The position numbers and the translations under genes were made by a program. Below, in pieces: positions 42,497-51,460 of a DNA stretch of 64,000 nucleotides (positions are counted from its first letter, which is position 1; every line of letters begins with the position of its first letter). The notes under the pieces were generated by a model. It saw nothing but the letters and a program-made list of their open reading frames with translations. It searched no databases and was not told the DNA's origin. This DNA comes from JAAFHZ01 sp964247085 (lineage in GTDB: Bacteria > Cyanobacteriota > Cyanobacteriia > Cyanobacteriales > Chamaesiphonaceae), in NCBI GenBank assembly GCA_964247085.1, contig CAXTSX010000013.1, forward strand, positions 15,321 to 79,320, written 5' to 3'.

Positions 42497-44239
42497 CTAT
42501 GGACGTTGCATCATTTGACGAGCGTCGTTGCCAGGGGTGTAATTAACTTGGTTGGTGCCGTCGTTTAAGATGCGGGGGGTGAGTAGTACGATTACTTCTT
42601 GGCGAGAGTTGGCTTTGGAGGTGCTGCGGAATAATGCGCCCAAAATGGGGATGTCTCCTAAAATTGGTACTTTGCTGACTGTAGTTCGATCGGACTCTTG
42701 GATGATTCCAGACATGATCAAAGTTTGACCATCGCGCAAGCGGATTTCGCCAGAAGTGAGCGTCCGTTCTTGGAGCAGAGAGATATTTCCATCAGGAGTT
42801 ACCACTGAGCCACTAAGAGCTGATACAGTTGGTGATACGCCTACTGATACAAATCCATTATCATCAATCCGATTGACAGAAACATCTAAGGTAAGACCTG
42901 CATTTCTGATAATCGGCTTTCGAGCAACAGTTGAACTAGTACTGGAACCAGTAGTAGAAACAAGAGACTCAAAACCACCAAATACCTCTTGAGTTAGTTT
43001 AACTTTAGAAGTTTGACCTTCCTGAACGACCATTGTGGGGTCAGTCAAGATTTTACCGTTACCAGACACAATCTGTGCTTGTAATGTCGATAAAAACTTA
43101 CTAGGAACATTAAACCCGGGAACAGTAGTGGTACGAGTAATAACTGCTGGATCAAGAGTCACAGTAGTAGTTGTTGGTGGCACGCCAATCACAGGACCTC
43201 CATTACTGGTAATAGTTGGGTTTAGGGCGTTGGATGTACCCAATGGATTATTCCCACCATAGTTGAAAACTGCGGCTCCGCCATCTACAGCCAACAAACC
43301 ATTTCCTGTTCCAAACGATAAGCTATTTTTCAACTCATCAGAATTATTTAAGTTGACATCTATAATTTTAACGTTAAGCGCTACCTGACGGCGACGAGCA
43401 TCCAAACGAGTTAACATCGCAGTTGCTAATTCCACCTTGCGGAGAGAGCCAACCACAGTAATTGAATTCATCCGAGAATCAGAACTAATCGAAAGACCTT
43501 TTAACAACAAAGGAGAATTACCTTCAGTAGCTCTTAAGTTCAGGATTTCTGGAGTTCTAGTTTCTACAGTCCGCGCCGCTGCACCTTCCCCAAAACTTTG
43601 AATCTGTACCTTGTCCCGAGCGATTTGAGTTTCCGCACCTTGCGTAGTCAAAAAAGCCGATGCCGCTTCCGCGCTCACCTGGTTCATCCGCAAAGTCCGC
43701 ACCACCGTACCCCGAATCGAATCCGGTAACTTTGGACCAACAAATACAGTATTGCCTACCCGATTCGCTTCATAACCACTAATTTGCAAAACATAGTTAA
43801 AAGCATTTTCCACCGGCTCATTCTTCAGATTGAGCGAAATAGTTGGTTCCGGTAGCTTTTTGCCGCTGGCATCAAAATTACTGCCGCCAGCATAAGCCAA
43901 GTTCAAGCCGGCATTGCGCGACAGCATTTCTAACACTTCACGAGCAGGCGCTTCTTTGAGTACGATCGACACCTTCGCATTAGAATCCAGTCTAATAGCA
44001 GGCGAGGTCGCATCCAAACTAGAAACACTAATATCACCAACTGGTGGAGCTACCGCCCGAGTTCTAGTGGTTGCCGCAGGTAAAGTTGTACCAACTGGCA
44101 CATTGCCAGCATTATCAGTAATCGTAACGTTAGGATTAGGCACCAAAGGCTGGGGTTGAGCCATCGCTGGCTGAGCAGCAGCCACAGTCGCCATACTGCC
44201 TAATACAATTTGGGTAAATTTCTTGGATAGTTTTCTCAC
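42497..44239 (-). CDS. pilQ: Type IV pilus secretin PilQ (short form)
   Basis: 580 aa. The signal peptide is MRKLSKKFTQIVLGSMATVA with AQPAMAQ. Residues about 80-170 form an STN/N0-type domain (VSIVLKEAPAREVLEMLSRN, ENAFNYVLQISGYEANRVGN). N1-type repeats follow, and the secretin channel covers about 380-560, ending in the signature VPILGDIPILGALFRSTSKA with VIVLLTPRIL. It forms the outer-membrane pore for the pilus. I see no AMIN domain at the N-terminus, which longer PilQ proteins use to bind peptidoglycan. It is the last gene of pilMNOQ, 63 nt after pilO, and is followed by a terminator. No pilP is present. Confidence 0.95.
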   Translation of the reverse strand: MRKLSKKFTQIVLGSMATVAAAQPAMAQPQPLVPNPNVTITDNAGNVPVGTTLPAATTRTRAVAPPVGDISVSSLDATSPAIRLDSNAKVSIVLKEAPAREVLEMLSRNAGLNLAYAGGSNFDASGKKLPEPTISLNLKNEPVENAFNYVLQISGYEANRVGNTVFVGPKLPDSIRGTVVRTLRMNQVSAEAASAFLTTQGAETQIARDKVQIQSFGEGAAARTVETRTPEILNLRATEGNSPLLLKGLSISSDSRMNSITVVGSLRKVELATAMLTRLDARRRQVALNVKIIDVNLNNSDELKNSLSFGTGNGLLAVDGGAAVFNYGGNNPLGTSNALNPTITSNGGPVIGVPPTTTTVTLDPAVITRTTTVPGFNVPSKFLSTLQAQIVSGNGKILTDPTMVVQEGQTSKVKLTQEVFGGFESLVSTTGSSTSSTVARKPIIRNAGLTLDVSVNRIDDNGFVSVGVSPTVSALSGSVVTPDGNISLLQERTLTSGEIRLRDGQTLIMSGIIQESDRTTVSKVPILGDIPILGALFRSTSKANSRQEVIVLLTPRILNDGTNQVNYTPGNDARQMMQRP

Positions 44240-44302
44240 GATCGAATTCCTAAAGCAGAGGTTTAGTTGTAATTGAGGGCAAAAATGAAGGCATTAGCTA
44301 GA

Positions 44303-45049
44303 TTATTTAGCAGCGGCAGGTGGTGGAACTGCGGCAGCAGCAGCTTCCTCTGCCGTCAGAGGAATTACGGCCTGTAGTTTAAACTTAGTCTTGATTTTGG
44401 GAGTCGATGAGATGACACCACTACCATTTAAGTTATTCGCAGTAAATGGGATCAAATCCGCTTGAAAATCTTTCACAATTAATAATTGATCTAGTCTTTC
44501 TACCGTGCGTAGAATCGATTGCAGCTGCTCGAAACTGCCGTCGACTTCAATGTCGGTAGATCTGCGGCGCAATTTAGCATTTAAAGCCGAACCCAAAGAG
44601 CTATCATTAATTACACCAGTAGCAGCAGCGTCGGGATTGAACTTTTGTAGTTCACCTTGTCTGGTATTAATCAGTTTGTTTAAATCCAACAACAAAGTAT
44701 CTAGTTTTTGATCATTCGCAAACAAGGCTAATACTGCTTGTTGCTGAACTTTAACCTTCTCCAGCTTGACTTTAGCTTCGGCAATTTTCTTGGCATTGTC
44801 TTGTCGTTCTTGAATTTGTTGTTGCAAACCACTAAGCTTAGCTTGTAGTTCTTGATTAGCCTGCTGTTGGGGCATTAAATTGGTGTACCCAAAATAACCA
44901 GCGCCAGCAAAACCAATCACGGCTAACACTCCACCCAGCAACATCGGCGACAGATCAATCCCAAAGAGCGAGGGATAAGTTGGTGCCTGATCTAGATAAG
45001 TAGAATCATCTAGTTGAGAACTGGTCATCAAATCTTCGCTGTATGTCAT
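44303..45049 (-). CDS. pilO: Type IV pilus inner-membrane alignment protein PilO
   Basis: 248 aa. One transmembrane helix is at about 38-55 (MLLGGVLAVIGFAGAGYFGY), followed by a coiled coil (about 60-110, QQQANQELQAKLSGLQQQIQ) and the PilO ferredoxin-like fold (RRRSTDIEVDGSFEQLQSIL, TVERLDQLLIVKDFQADLI). The tail is Ala/Pro-rich. It dimerises with PilN in the alignment subcomplex linking the inner-membrane motor to the secretin. The start overlaps the pilN stop by 4 nt (ATGA). The N-terminal cytoplasmic part of ~35 residues is longer than usual. Confidence 0.93.
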   Translation of the reverse strand: MTYSEDLMTSSQLDDSTYLDQAPTYPSLFGIDLSPMLLGGVLAVIGFAGAGYFGYTNLMPQQQANQELQAKLSGLQQQIQERQDNAKKIAEAKVKLEKVKVQQQAVLALFANDQKLDTLLLDLNKLINTRQGELQKFNPDAAATGVINDSSLGSALNAKLRRRSTDIEVDGSFEQLQSILRTVERLDQLLIVKDFQADLIPFTANNLNGSGVISSTPKIKTKFKLQAVIPLTAEEAAAAAVPPPAAAK

Positions 45050-45990
45050 GGCTTAATCACCTGCTGTTGCTGTAAACTTTTGAGCCTAGTAACTAGTCCG
45101 ATCGCTCCTTTTTGCTCTAAGTCTCGCAGCAATTCTGGTGCTGGCACTTGTTTAAGCGATGTTTGTATTTCGTACTTAACGGCTTTAATCGGAATAATAG
45201 TGGTATTGGCACCAGTACCAGTAATGTTTGCGCCCTCCTGAACGAGATTCGCGGTCACTAGTTGGATGTCGTTAGGATTGATAAAAGCTGATTTTTTCAA
45301 GGTCAACATAAAGCTGTTGACATCGTTGAAAGACTGGGCAATGCCAGTGACTTTGATTTTAGTCATCGGCGCATCTAACACACCACTAGTAGTGGCCACT
45401 GCGGTAGCTCCGGGAGTGTTTGCCGCTGGGCTAGGTGCTCCGGGGGTGGCTGCGGGGCTAGGTGCCGCACCGGGATCCGGTGGGGGAGCTGCGGCTTTAG
45501 CCAAAACACTGCCATCGCGGCCAGTTGGTAAGGCTGCGCCTTTGGCCGGTGCCGCAGTCGGAGGAGGTGGGGCAATTTGTCCGATCGTCTGGATCTGTAC
45601 ACCCTGGGGAATGCTTTCTCGGAAATCTTGTAAAATCGCCGACCATGGACGCACGGAGTTAAATACTCCGGCTAAAGCTTTAGATTCGCCTTCAATCCGG
45701 CTAACTTGACCATTGAGACCAGCTAATTCGGTTTCTTGGGTTTTGAGCTTGCCCAGTTGTTGATCAAGCTCAGCTTGCTTGGCTTGGAGGGTTTTGGCTT
45801 GCTGATCCAGCATTAACCAACCGCCAGCGGTGGCTAAAATCGCCGCCAATCCAATTCCCAGTCCAATATACATGGGGGTTTTGGAATAGCTGACTTGGTT
45901 GTTGCTAGCAAAGCTCGTCCCATCAGCTTTGACTACATTTCCTTGGTACTCTGGCCGATCTTTGAGAAAATTAATGTCAATGTTATACAT
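45046..45990 (-). CDS. pilN: Type IV pilus protein PilN with a Pro/Ala-rich insert
   Basis: 314 aa. The N-terminus MYNIDINFLKDRPEY is the PilM-binding motif (INFL). TM is at about 38-60 (PMYIGLGIGLAAILATAGGW), followed by a coiled coil (about 62-100). The PilN fold is interrupted at about 150-210 by a low-complexity Pro/Ala/Gly segment (PAATPGAPSPAANTPGATAV) that ordinary PilN proteins lack. The fold resumes with MTKIKVTGIAQSFNDVNSFM. It anchors PilM to the membrane and pairs with PilO. It follows pilM after 4 nt and overlaps pilO by 4 nt. Confidence 0.92.
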   Translation of the reverse strand: MYNIDINFLKDRPEYQGNVVKADGTSFASNNQVSYSKTPMYIGLGIGLAAILATAGGWLMLDQQAKTLQAKQAELDQQLGKLKTQETELAGLNGQVSRIEGESKALAGVFNSVRPWSAILQDFRESIPQGVQIQTIGQIAPPPPTAAPAKGAALPTGRDGSVLAKAAAPPPDPGAAPSPAATPGAPSPAANTPGATAVATTSGVLDAPMTKIKVTGIAQSFNDVNSFMLTLKKSAFINPNDIQLVTANLVQEGANITGTGANTTIIPIKAVKYEIQTSLKQVPAPELLRDLEQKGAIGLVTRLKSLQQQQVIKP

Positions 45991-45994
45991 GATT

Positions 45995-47110
45995 TTACTG
46001 CGCCTCCCGCATACCTAAGCCCAGAGCAATTCCCAAACCTGGTCTTTGCATCAGTGGAATATCTAAGTTGGTGTCAATTCCCAAGGAAGAAATGGGATCA
46101 ATTTGGGTAGTAGGAATACCCAATCTTTGGGTGAAAAATAGATCGAGCTGTCCTAAACCACCGCCGGGACCGGCCAGGAGTAGTTGCTCAATGTGCAAAT
46201 GACTACTGTGGTTCATATAGAAATCGATCGATCGCCGAATTTCGTCAGCTAGATCAGCCAGAACTCTCATCAAGGCTTGAATACCAGGACTGATAGTTTG
46301 CTCACTCATCGTCATGGTGCCGATGCTACTCACAGGGATGTCGGGAATAGTGAGATTTTGGAGAATATCGGAACTGCGTTCAGTGGGCATATTCATGCCG
46401 TTACCGAGGGCTTCTTGTAATTGTTGAGTGCCGATCGATACCGTCCGATTAAAGTGCGGCACCCCATTGACGACGATCGCAATTTCAGTACTATCAAACT
46501 CGATATCGATCAGTACTACTGCTTCTTGTGGCCCAAATTGGCGCAACTGTTCCTTAATGGTGCGTAGCAAAGAAAAGCTATTGATTTCTAGGGTCTTAAC
46601 ACTCAACCCCGCCAATCTAAATGTTTCAATATAGCTATCAGTAACTTCCCGGCGGGTGGCGGCCAGCATTATCTGCATTTTCTCTAGACCATCTTCATCA
46701 GTAATGATATCTAGTTTCTGATAATCAATATCTACTTCTTCGCGGGGGTAGGGCAAATACAAAGCTGCTTCATGATTCAAGATCATGTCGTGCAGCTCCA
46801 AGTCGCTCAACTCCGCTGGCATCGGAATTAGTCTGGTAACTGCTTCTCGCATGGGCACAGCAGTACAGACGTATTTGGCTTTGATTTTATGATCTGCTAA
46901 AGTGGCAGCAATTAAATCAGCTAGTTCTGACTGGTTAACAATTCTTCCCTCTTCAAAGACTCCTGCGGGTACTTCGGTAGAACAGAGGTTCATCAGCTTG
47001 ACTTCAGCACCCTGTTTTTTAAGTTGCACTACATTGATCCTTTCCGGCCCTAGCTCAATAGCCACGCCTTGGCTACTTCTGGGAATTAGATCTTTTAGAC
47101 GATTTAACAT
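45995..47110 (-). CDS. pilM: Type IV pilus assembly ATPase-fold protein PilM
   Basis: 371 aa, actin-like. QGVAIELGPERINVVQLKKQ is the first phosphate-binding region, EAVVLIDIEFDSTEIAIVVN the second, and LLLAGPGGGLGQLDLFFTQR the adenosine motif. It sits on the cytoplasmic face and connects the pilus motors to PilN. It is the first gene of pilMNOQ, with a start at 47110, and diverges from argS across 313 nt. All length and motif features are normal for the family. Confidence 0.96.
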   Translation of the reverse strand: MLNRLKDLIPRSSQGVAIELGPERINVVQLKKQGAEVKLMNLCSTEVPAGVFEEGRIVNQSELADLIAATLADHKIKAKYVCTAVPMREAVTRLIPMPAELSDLELHDMILNHEAALYLPYPREEVDIDYQKLDIITDEDGLEKMQIMLAATRREVTDSYIETFRLAGLSVKTLEINSFSLLRTIKEQLRQFGPQEAVVLIDIEFDSTEIAIVVNGVPHFNRTVSIGTQQLQEALGNGMNMPTERSSDILQNLTIPDIPVSSIGTMTMSEQTISPGIQALMRVLADLADEIRRSIDFYMNHSSHLHIEQLLLAGPGGGLGQLDLFFTQRLGIPTTQIDPISSLGIDTNLDIPLMQRPGLGIALGLGMREAQ

Positions 47111-47423
47111 AAGCTTATTTGCGCATACCTGGAAAATTCACAAGCGGTGTATCAGTTAGCTGTTATGACTCTGATGAACGATCTGGACCGACAAGACCAA
47201 GTTGTTTTTCCTAGATTGAAGGAGATAACTTCAGTTCATGAGATAGCCTCTCCCCTTAACTTACCCAGAAAATACCAGCGCCTAAACACTAAGCGGGAAA
47301 TAATACTAAAGTTGCGGCGTGCTAGCGCTAGTTGTATTGGTATTGCTCGGTTACAATGGTTAAAGCAGCAATCTCAGTCCCAGCAATGCCCCCGGGCAGT
47401 TTTTCAGCGATCAGGAAATTATC
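47111..47423. other. Intergenic region between pilM and argS
   Basis: 313 nt that must hold the divergent promoters. One 103-codon frame (47147-47458, plus) spans it and runs into argS, but I do not accept it as a gene. I see no clear hairpin or operator. Confidence 0.4.
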
Positions 47424-49175
47424 ATGAATGCCATTCAGTATTTAAAAACCCAGCTTAGTGCGGCGCTGACCAGTGCTTGGGGTGCAGAGTATGCGGCTAC
47501 CGATCCGCTGTTGGTGCCCGCTAGCAATCCGCAGTTTGGGGATTATCAAGCTAATGTGGCGATGGGTTTGGCGAAGCAATTAGGTAAAGCACCACGGGTG
47601 ATTGCGCAAGCGATCGTCGATCGATTAGATGTCTCGGCCATTTGTGAAATTCCCACGATTGCTGGACCAGGTTTTATTAATTTTCAGCTCACCTCTGCAT
47701 ATTTAGCCGAGCAAATTCAAGAACTGCACGCCGATTCTCGCCTGGGCATCCCGGTGGCTAGTCCACCGCAAAAAATAGTCGTAGATTTTTCTAGCCCCAA
47801 CATTGCCAAGGAAATGCATGTCGGCCACTTGCGATCGACCATTATTGGCGACTGTATTGCCCGGATTTTGGAATTTCGCGGTCATGAAGTACTACGTTTA
47901 AATCATGTCGGCGACTGGGGAACCCAATTTGGGATGTTGATCTGTTACTTGCGAGAGGTCTATCCCAGCGCCTTAGATACCGCCGATGCCTTAGATATTG
48001 GCGATTTGGTGACTTTTTATAAGCAGGCCAAACAGCGTTTTGATGAAGATCTGGAATTTCAAAAAGCAGCCCGTCAAGCGGTTGTCCGGCTCCAAGCCGG
48101 TGATGAATCCACCAAGAAAGCTTGGGAATTATTGTGTAATCAGTCTCGCCGGGAGTTTCAAGTAATTTACGATCGGCTCAATGTGCAGCTCACTGAACGG
48201 GGCGAGTCTTTCTATAATCCTTTCTTAGCCGAGACAATTGCTGAACTAGAACAGCTCGGGCTAGTGGCAGTGAGTGATGGTGCCAAATGTGTCTTCACTG
48301 CTGGATTTACTAATCGGGAAGGTGAGCCACTGCCGTTAATTGTCCAAAAGTCCGATGGCGGCTACAATTATGCCACTACCGATCTGGCGGCGATTCGGTA
48401 TCGGTTACGGGTGGATCAGGCCGATCGGATTATTTATTTTACGGATAGTGGCCAGGCCAATCACTTTGGCCAGTTTTTCCAAGTAGCCCGCACCGCTGGT
48501 TGGATCAACGACAGTATCGATATTATTCATGCTCCCTTTGGCTTAGTACAAGGGGAAGATGGCAAAAGACTAAAAACCCGGTCTGGGGAAAATATTAAAT
48601 TAAAAGAATTGCTGGATGAGGCTGTAGACAGGTCGCGCCGCGATTTGCAAGAACGGTTGACCAAGGATGAACGCACCGAGACCGACACCTATATTGAGCA
48701 TTCTGCCCAAGTAGTGGGGCTGAGTGCTGTCAAGTATGCTGATCTCAGCCAAAATCGGCTAAGTAACTACATTTTCAGCTTTGACAAGATGTTGGCTTTG
48801 CAAGGAAATACGGCTCCTTACATGCTCTACGTCTATGCCCGCGTCCGCAGTATTGGTCGCAAGGGCGAAATTGATTGGGCACAGTTGGGCACTCCGCCTG
48901 TTTTGTTCACCGCAGATCAGGAAAAAACCTTAGCCAAGCATTTGTTACAACTGAGTACGGTGCTACTCGAAGTAGAACAAGATCTCTTCCCTAGCCGTTT
49001 ATGCCAGTATTTATTTGAATTAAGCCAGAAATACAATCAGTTTTATGACAAATGTTCGGTCTTGCAAGCTGAGAACGAAGTGCGTGTTTCTAGACTGGTG
49101 TTGTGCGACTTAACCGCTCGAATTCTTAAGCTCGGGTTGAATTTATTGGGAATTGAAGTACTTGATCGCATGTAG
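47424..49175 (+). CDS. argS: Arginyl-tRNA synthetase
   Basis: 583 aa, class I synthetase. The N-terminal tRNA D-loop domain (about 1-110) is followed by the HIGH-type motif in SPNIAKEMHVGHLRSTIIGD near residue 130. DLAAIRYRLRVDQADRIIYF and GLVQGEDGKRLKTRSGENIK (the KMSKS-like loop, here KRLKTR) follow. The C-terminal DALR anticodon domain (about 465-583, APYMLYVYARVRSIGRKGEI) ends in LLGIEVLDRM. It charges tRNA-Arg. SD AGGA is 7 nt upstream of the ATG. A hairpin overlaps the stop. Confidence 0.98.
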   Translation: MNAIQYLKTQLSAALTSAWGAEYAATDPLLVPASNPQFGDYQANVAMGLAKQLGKAPRVIAQAIVDRLDVSAICEIPTIAGPGFINFQLTSAYLAEQIQELHADSRLGIPVASPPQKIVVDFSSPNIAKEMHVGHLRSTIIGDCIARILEFRGHEVLRLNHVGDWGTQFGMLICYLREVYPSALDTADALDIGDLVTFYKQAKQRFDEDLEFQKAARQAVVRLQAGDESTKKAWELLCNQSRREFQVIYDRLNVQLTERGESFYNPFLAETIAELEQLGLVAVSDGAKCVFTAGFTNREGEPLPLIVQKSDGGYNYATTDLAAIRYRLRVDQADRIIYFTDSGQANHFGQFFQVARTAGWINDSIDIIHAPFGLVQGEDGKRLKTRSGENIKLKELLDEAVDRSRRDLQERLTKDERTETDTYIEHSAQVVGLSAVKYADLSQNRLSNYIFSFDKMLALQGNTAPYMLYVYARVRSIGRKGEIDWAQLGTPPVLFTADQEKTLAKHLLQLSTVLLEVEQDLFPSRLCQYLFELSQKYNQFYDKCSVLQAENEVRVSRLVLCDLTARILKLGLNLLGIEVLDRM

Positions 49176-49198
49176 TTAGTGATCTAGATCACTGACTA
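49173..49198. terminator. Hairpin at the argS stop, possible bidirectional terminator
   Basis: TAGTTAGTGATC (49173-49184) pairs with GATCACTGACTA (49187-49198) with one G-T pair and a 2-nt turn. It lies between convergent argS and the methyltransferase gene and includes the argS stop codon. There is no T run on the plus strand, so termination is uncertain. Confidence 0.45.
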
Positions 49199-49236
49199 AA
49201 ATCATAGTGTCTGGTACTCGGAATGGCTAAATTCCC

Positions 49237-49944
49237 TCAGCAATAGTCAGAGAGTGACTCGGCCGAAACAGCCACAGTCCAATGTCGATCGGAAGATTGA
49301 TAAACTTTGGCTCTGGATAATTCAGCTAAATCTACTAATTCCTGCACCTCAGACAAGGTTAGAGCGGCGTGTAACGAATCTCGAAACAGCTGGGTTTGCC
49401 GCTGATCATAACTGCCCGCCGCTCTAATGATGCGATCGATCTCCGCCAAACTAGGCGGACGGATTAAATCCCGAATCAACACTGCTCCTTGTGGATGTAC
49501 CAGCCTGGTAATTTCTCGGAACAAATCGATCGGTTCGGGAATATGGTGAGCCAGGCTATTAGATATCACCAAATCAAAAGACTGCTGTGGGTAAGGCAAA
49601 CTTTTGCCGTCGGCTAATGCCAGTTCAATCCGGGGCGCTAATCCAGCAGCTAGGATATTTTGCTGACCAATGGTTAACATCGACTCGGCCAAGTCTACTG
49701 CGATCACTTGATAGTGCGATCGCTCTTGGCAGAGAATGATTGGAATTTTGGCTGTCCCCGTGCCAATATCTAACACCTGGGAGACTTGGGAGTTAAGTGG
49801 GAGCAAGGAGATCGCCGTCAGCGCAAAGTCTCGATCGATTGCCGCGAAATCCATCTGATCGTAGGCCACCGACTCCGACCAATCATCCATTACTTCTGGT
49901 TCTAAAACCCGTTGCAGTAATTGTCCAGACGGAAAATTAAGCAT
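49237..49944 (-). CDS. Class I SAM-dependent methyltransferase
   Basis: 235 aa. Motif I is VSQVLDIGTGTAKIPIILCQ, the acidic loop end is VIAVDLAESMLTIGQQNILA, motif II is ELALADGKSLPYPQQSFDLV, and motif III is LVHPQGAVLIRDLIRPPS. This is a UbiE/class-I Methyltransf_25-like fold. Residues after about 165 (DRIIRAAGSYDQRQTQLFRD, SLHAALTLSEVQELVDLA) form a substrate-side cap. The substrate is unknown. It is convergent with argS and divergent from the polysaccharide cluster, and gives no functional hint from context. Confidence 0.87.
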   Translation of the reverse strand: MLNFPSGQLLQRVLEPEVMDDWSESVAYDQMDFAAIDRDFALTAISLLPLNSQVSQVLDIGTGTAKIPIILCQERSHYQVIAVDLAESMLTIGQQNILAAGLAPRIELALADGKSLPYPQQSFDLVISNSLAHHIPEPIDLFREITRLVHPQGAVLIRDLIRPPSLAEIDRIIRAAGSYDQRQTQLFRDSLHAALTLSEVQELVDLAELSRAKVYQSSDRHWTVAVSAESLSDYC

Positions 49945-50264
49945 AAAGTCACATTGAATCGGTTGCTTGGTTTACGGTCATATCATTGCATTACAATTCG
50001 AGTATGCTAGATTGCACGTTGTAAGTAACTTAGTTCGATCGCCAAGTCAAAATCTTCCGAGTCTAAAACCAAGCTAGTAGACAAAAAATAATACCTACAG
50101 AACTTAAAACGACCAATATTTAACAACACATCGGATTCAATCAACATATCTGGGAATACTAAAATAGTATTCTGTGACATATCCTATCTAACTTTGATAT
50201 TACAGATCAAGCTTACTATCACAATGGCTTCCAGAATCAACACCAATTTATCGATTTAAAATAT
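49945..50264. other. Promoter region of the polysaccharide cluster
   Basis: 320 nt without a gene. A perfect small palindrome AATACTA-AAA-TAGTATT lies at 50156-50172, about 95 nt before the first glycosyltransferase, and could be an operator. The stretch is AT-rich. Confidence 0.4.
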
Positions 50265-51419
50265 ATGCAGCTAGCTGTTGATAATCAAAAACCAAACATC
50301 AGAGTATTAATGCTAGGTGCCAGCTTAGATGTTAAAGGTGGCATAACATCTGTTGAAAAGCTTATTATCAACAACACTCCGCCAGAACTACAAGTTAGCC
50401 ATGTAGCAACTTTTGATCAAGGGTCAGCTATCCACAATATAATTGTTTTTATCAAGGCTATCCAAAGTTTGCTAGTCGCAATAATAACCAAAAAAGTAGA
50501 TATAATACATATCCACTTTTCGGAAAGAGGCAGTACCTTAAGAAAGTCAATCCTACTATTTATCAGCTTGATTTTTCGTCAACGTATTCTGGTTCATTCT
50601 CATGGTGCTACCTACGAAGCATTTTATGATGGACTTCCTCCATGGATACAAAAAATTCTAGTTAGTTTATTTAGTAGATGTACTAAATTCATTGCCTTGT
50701 CTAAAAGTTGGGAAAATTATTATGCTCAGACATTTTGCTTAGATGAAAACCAAATCACAGTTTTGTATAATCCAGTCGCCATGCCTGCGACTGTCCCCGA
50801 TCGACTGGGCAAAAAAAACTTAAAGTTTGTTTTCTTGGGTCGAATTGGTAGTCGGGGTGGCGCACTAGATTTAGCCCAATCGGTAGTATCTTTTCCCAAG
50901 CAAGAGAAAGGCTCTTTTGAGCTAATTAAAGCCTTTGCCAAATTGCCAGAATCTGACAAGGAAAATGTAGAATTAGTGTTGGCTGGTAATGGTGATTTAG
51001 AAACTGCCAACCAACTAATTGCCGATCTAAGAATGCAAGATAAAATCACGATCCTTGCTTGGATTAATCCTGATCAGCGCGATGAGTTATTAGCTGGAGC
51101 AGATGCGTTTATCTTGCCCTCTTATAATGAAGGCTTACCGATGTCTATGTTGGAATCAATGGCTTGGGGCTTACCAGTCATCGTGACACCAGTTGGTGGT
51201 ATTCCTGAAGTGATTACTCACCAGGAAAATGGACTCTTGATCGAACCAGGTAATAAAAATCAGCTGATGCAAGCAATGCAGGATCTCATCCAAGATGAAG
51301 ATTTAAGAATATCGTTGGGAACAGCGGGTCGTCGCAGTGTTGAACCCCTAGATATTAAAAATTATATAAATTCGCTAGTCGGTATCTATAGCGAAATGAT
51401 GCAGTCTACAAAAATATAA
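50265..51419 (+). CDS. Glycosyltransferase family 4 (GT-B)
   Basis: 384 aa. The N-terminal Rossmann half begins VLMLGASLDVKGGITSVEKL, where a Gly-rich loop near the start is typical of GT4. The C-terminal half has KFVFLGRIGSRGGALDLAQS, VELVLAGNGDLETANQLIAD and the donor-binding EX7E-type motif ADAFILPSYNEGLPMSMLES followed by MAWGLPVIVTPVGGIPEVI. The sugar donor and acceptor are unknown. It is the first of four co-oriented genes for a surface polysaccharide. A ~15-residue insertion (DLAQSVVSFPKQEKGSFELI) interrupts the usual GRxxxxKG...LI segment. Confidence 0.92.
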   Translation: MQLAVDNQKPNIRVLMLGASLDVKGGITSVEKLIINNTPPELQVSHVATFDQGSAIHNIIVFIKAIQSLLVAIITKKVDIIHIHFSERGSTLRKSILLFISLIFRQRILVHSHGATYEAFYDGLPPWIQKILVSLFSRCTKFIALSKSWENYYAQTFCLDENQITVLYNPVAMPATVPDRLGKKNLKFVFLGRIGSRGGALDLAQSVVSFPKQEKGSFELIKAFAKLPESDKENVELVLAGNGDLETANQLIADLRMQDKITILAWINPDQRDELLAGADAFILPSYNEGLPMSMLESMAWGLPVIVTPVGGIPEVITHQENGLLIEPGNKNQLMQAMQDLIQDEDLRISLGTAGRRSVEPLDIKNYINSLVGIYSEMMQSTKI

Positions 51420-51460
51420 TTTTTTGATTCACAAAATATTGTAATTTCAAATCCAATCCA

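Noticed and set aside
47147..47458. 103-codon frame spanning the pilM-argS gap
   Set aside because: It runs 35 nt into argS in another frame, has no family resemblance and no clear ribosome-binding site, and fills a region that must hold two promoters.
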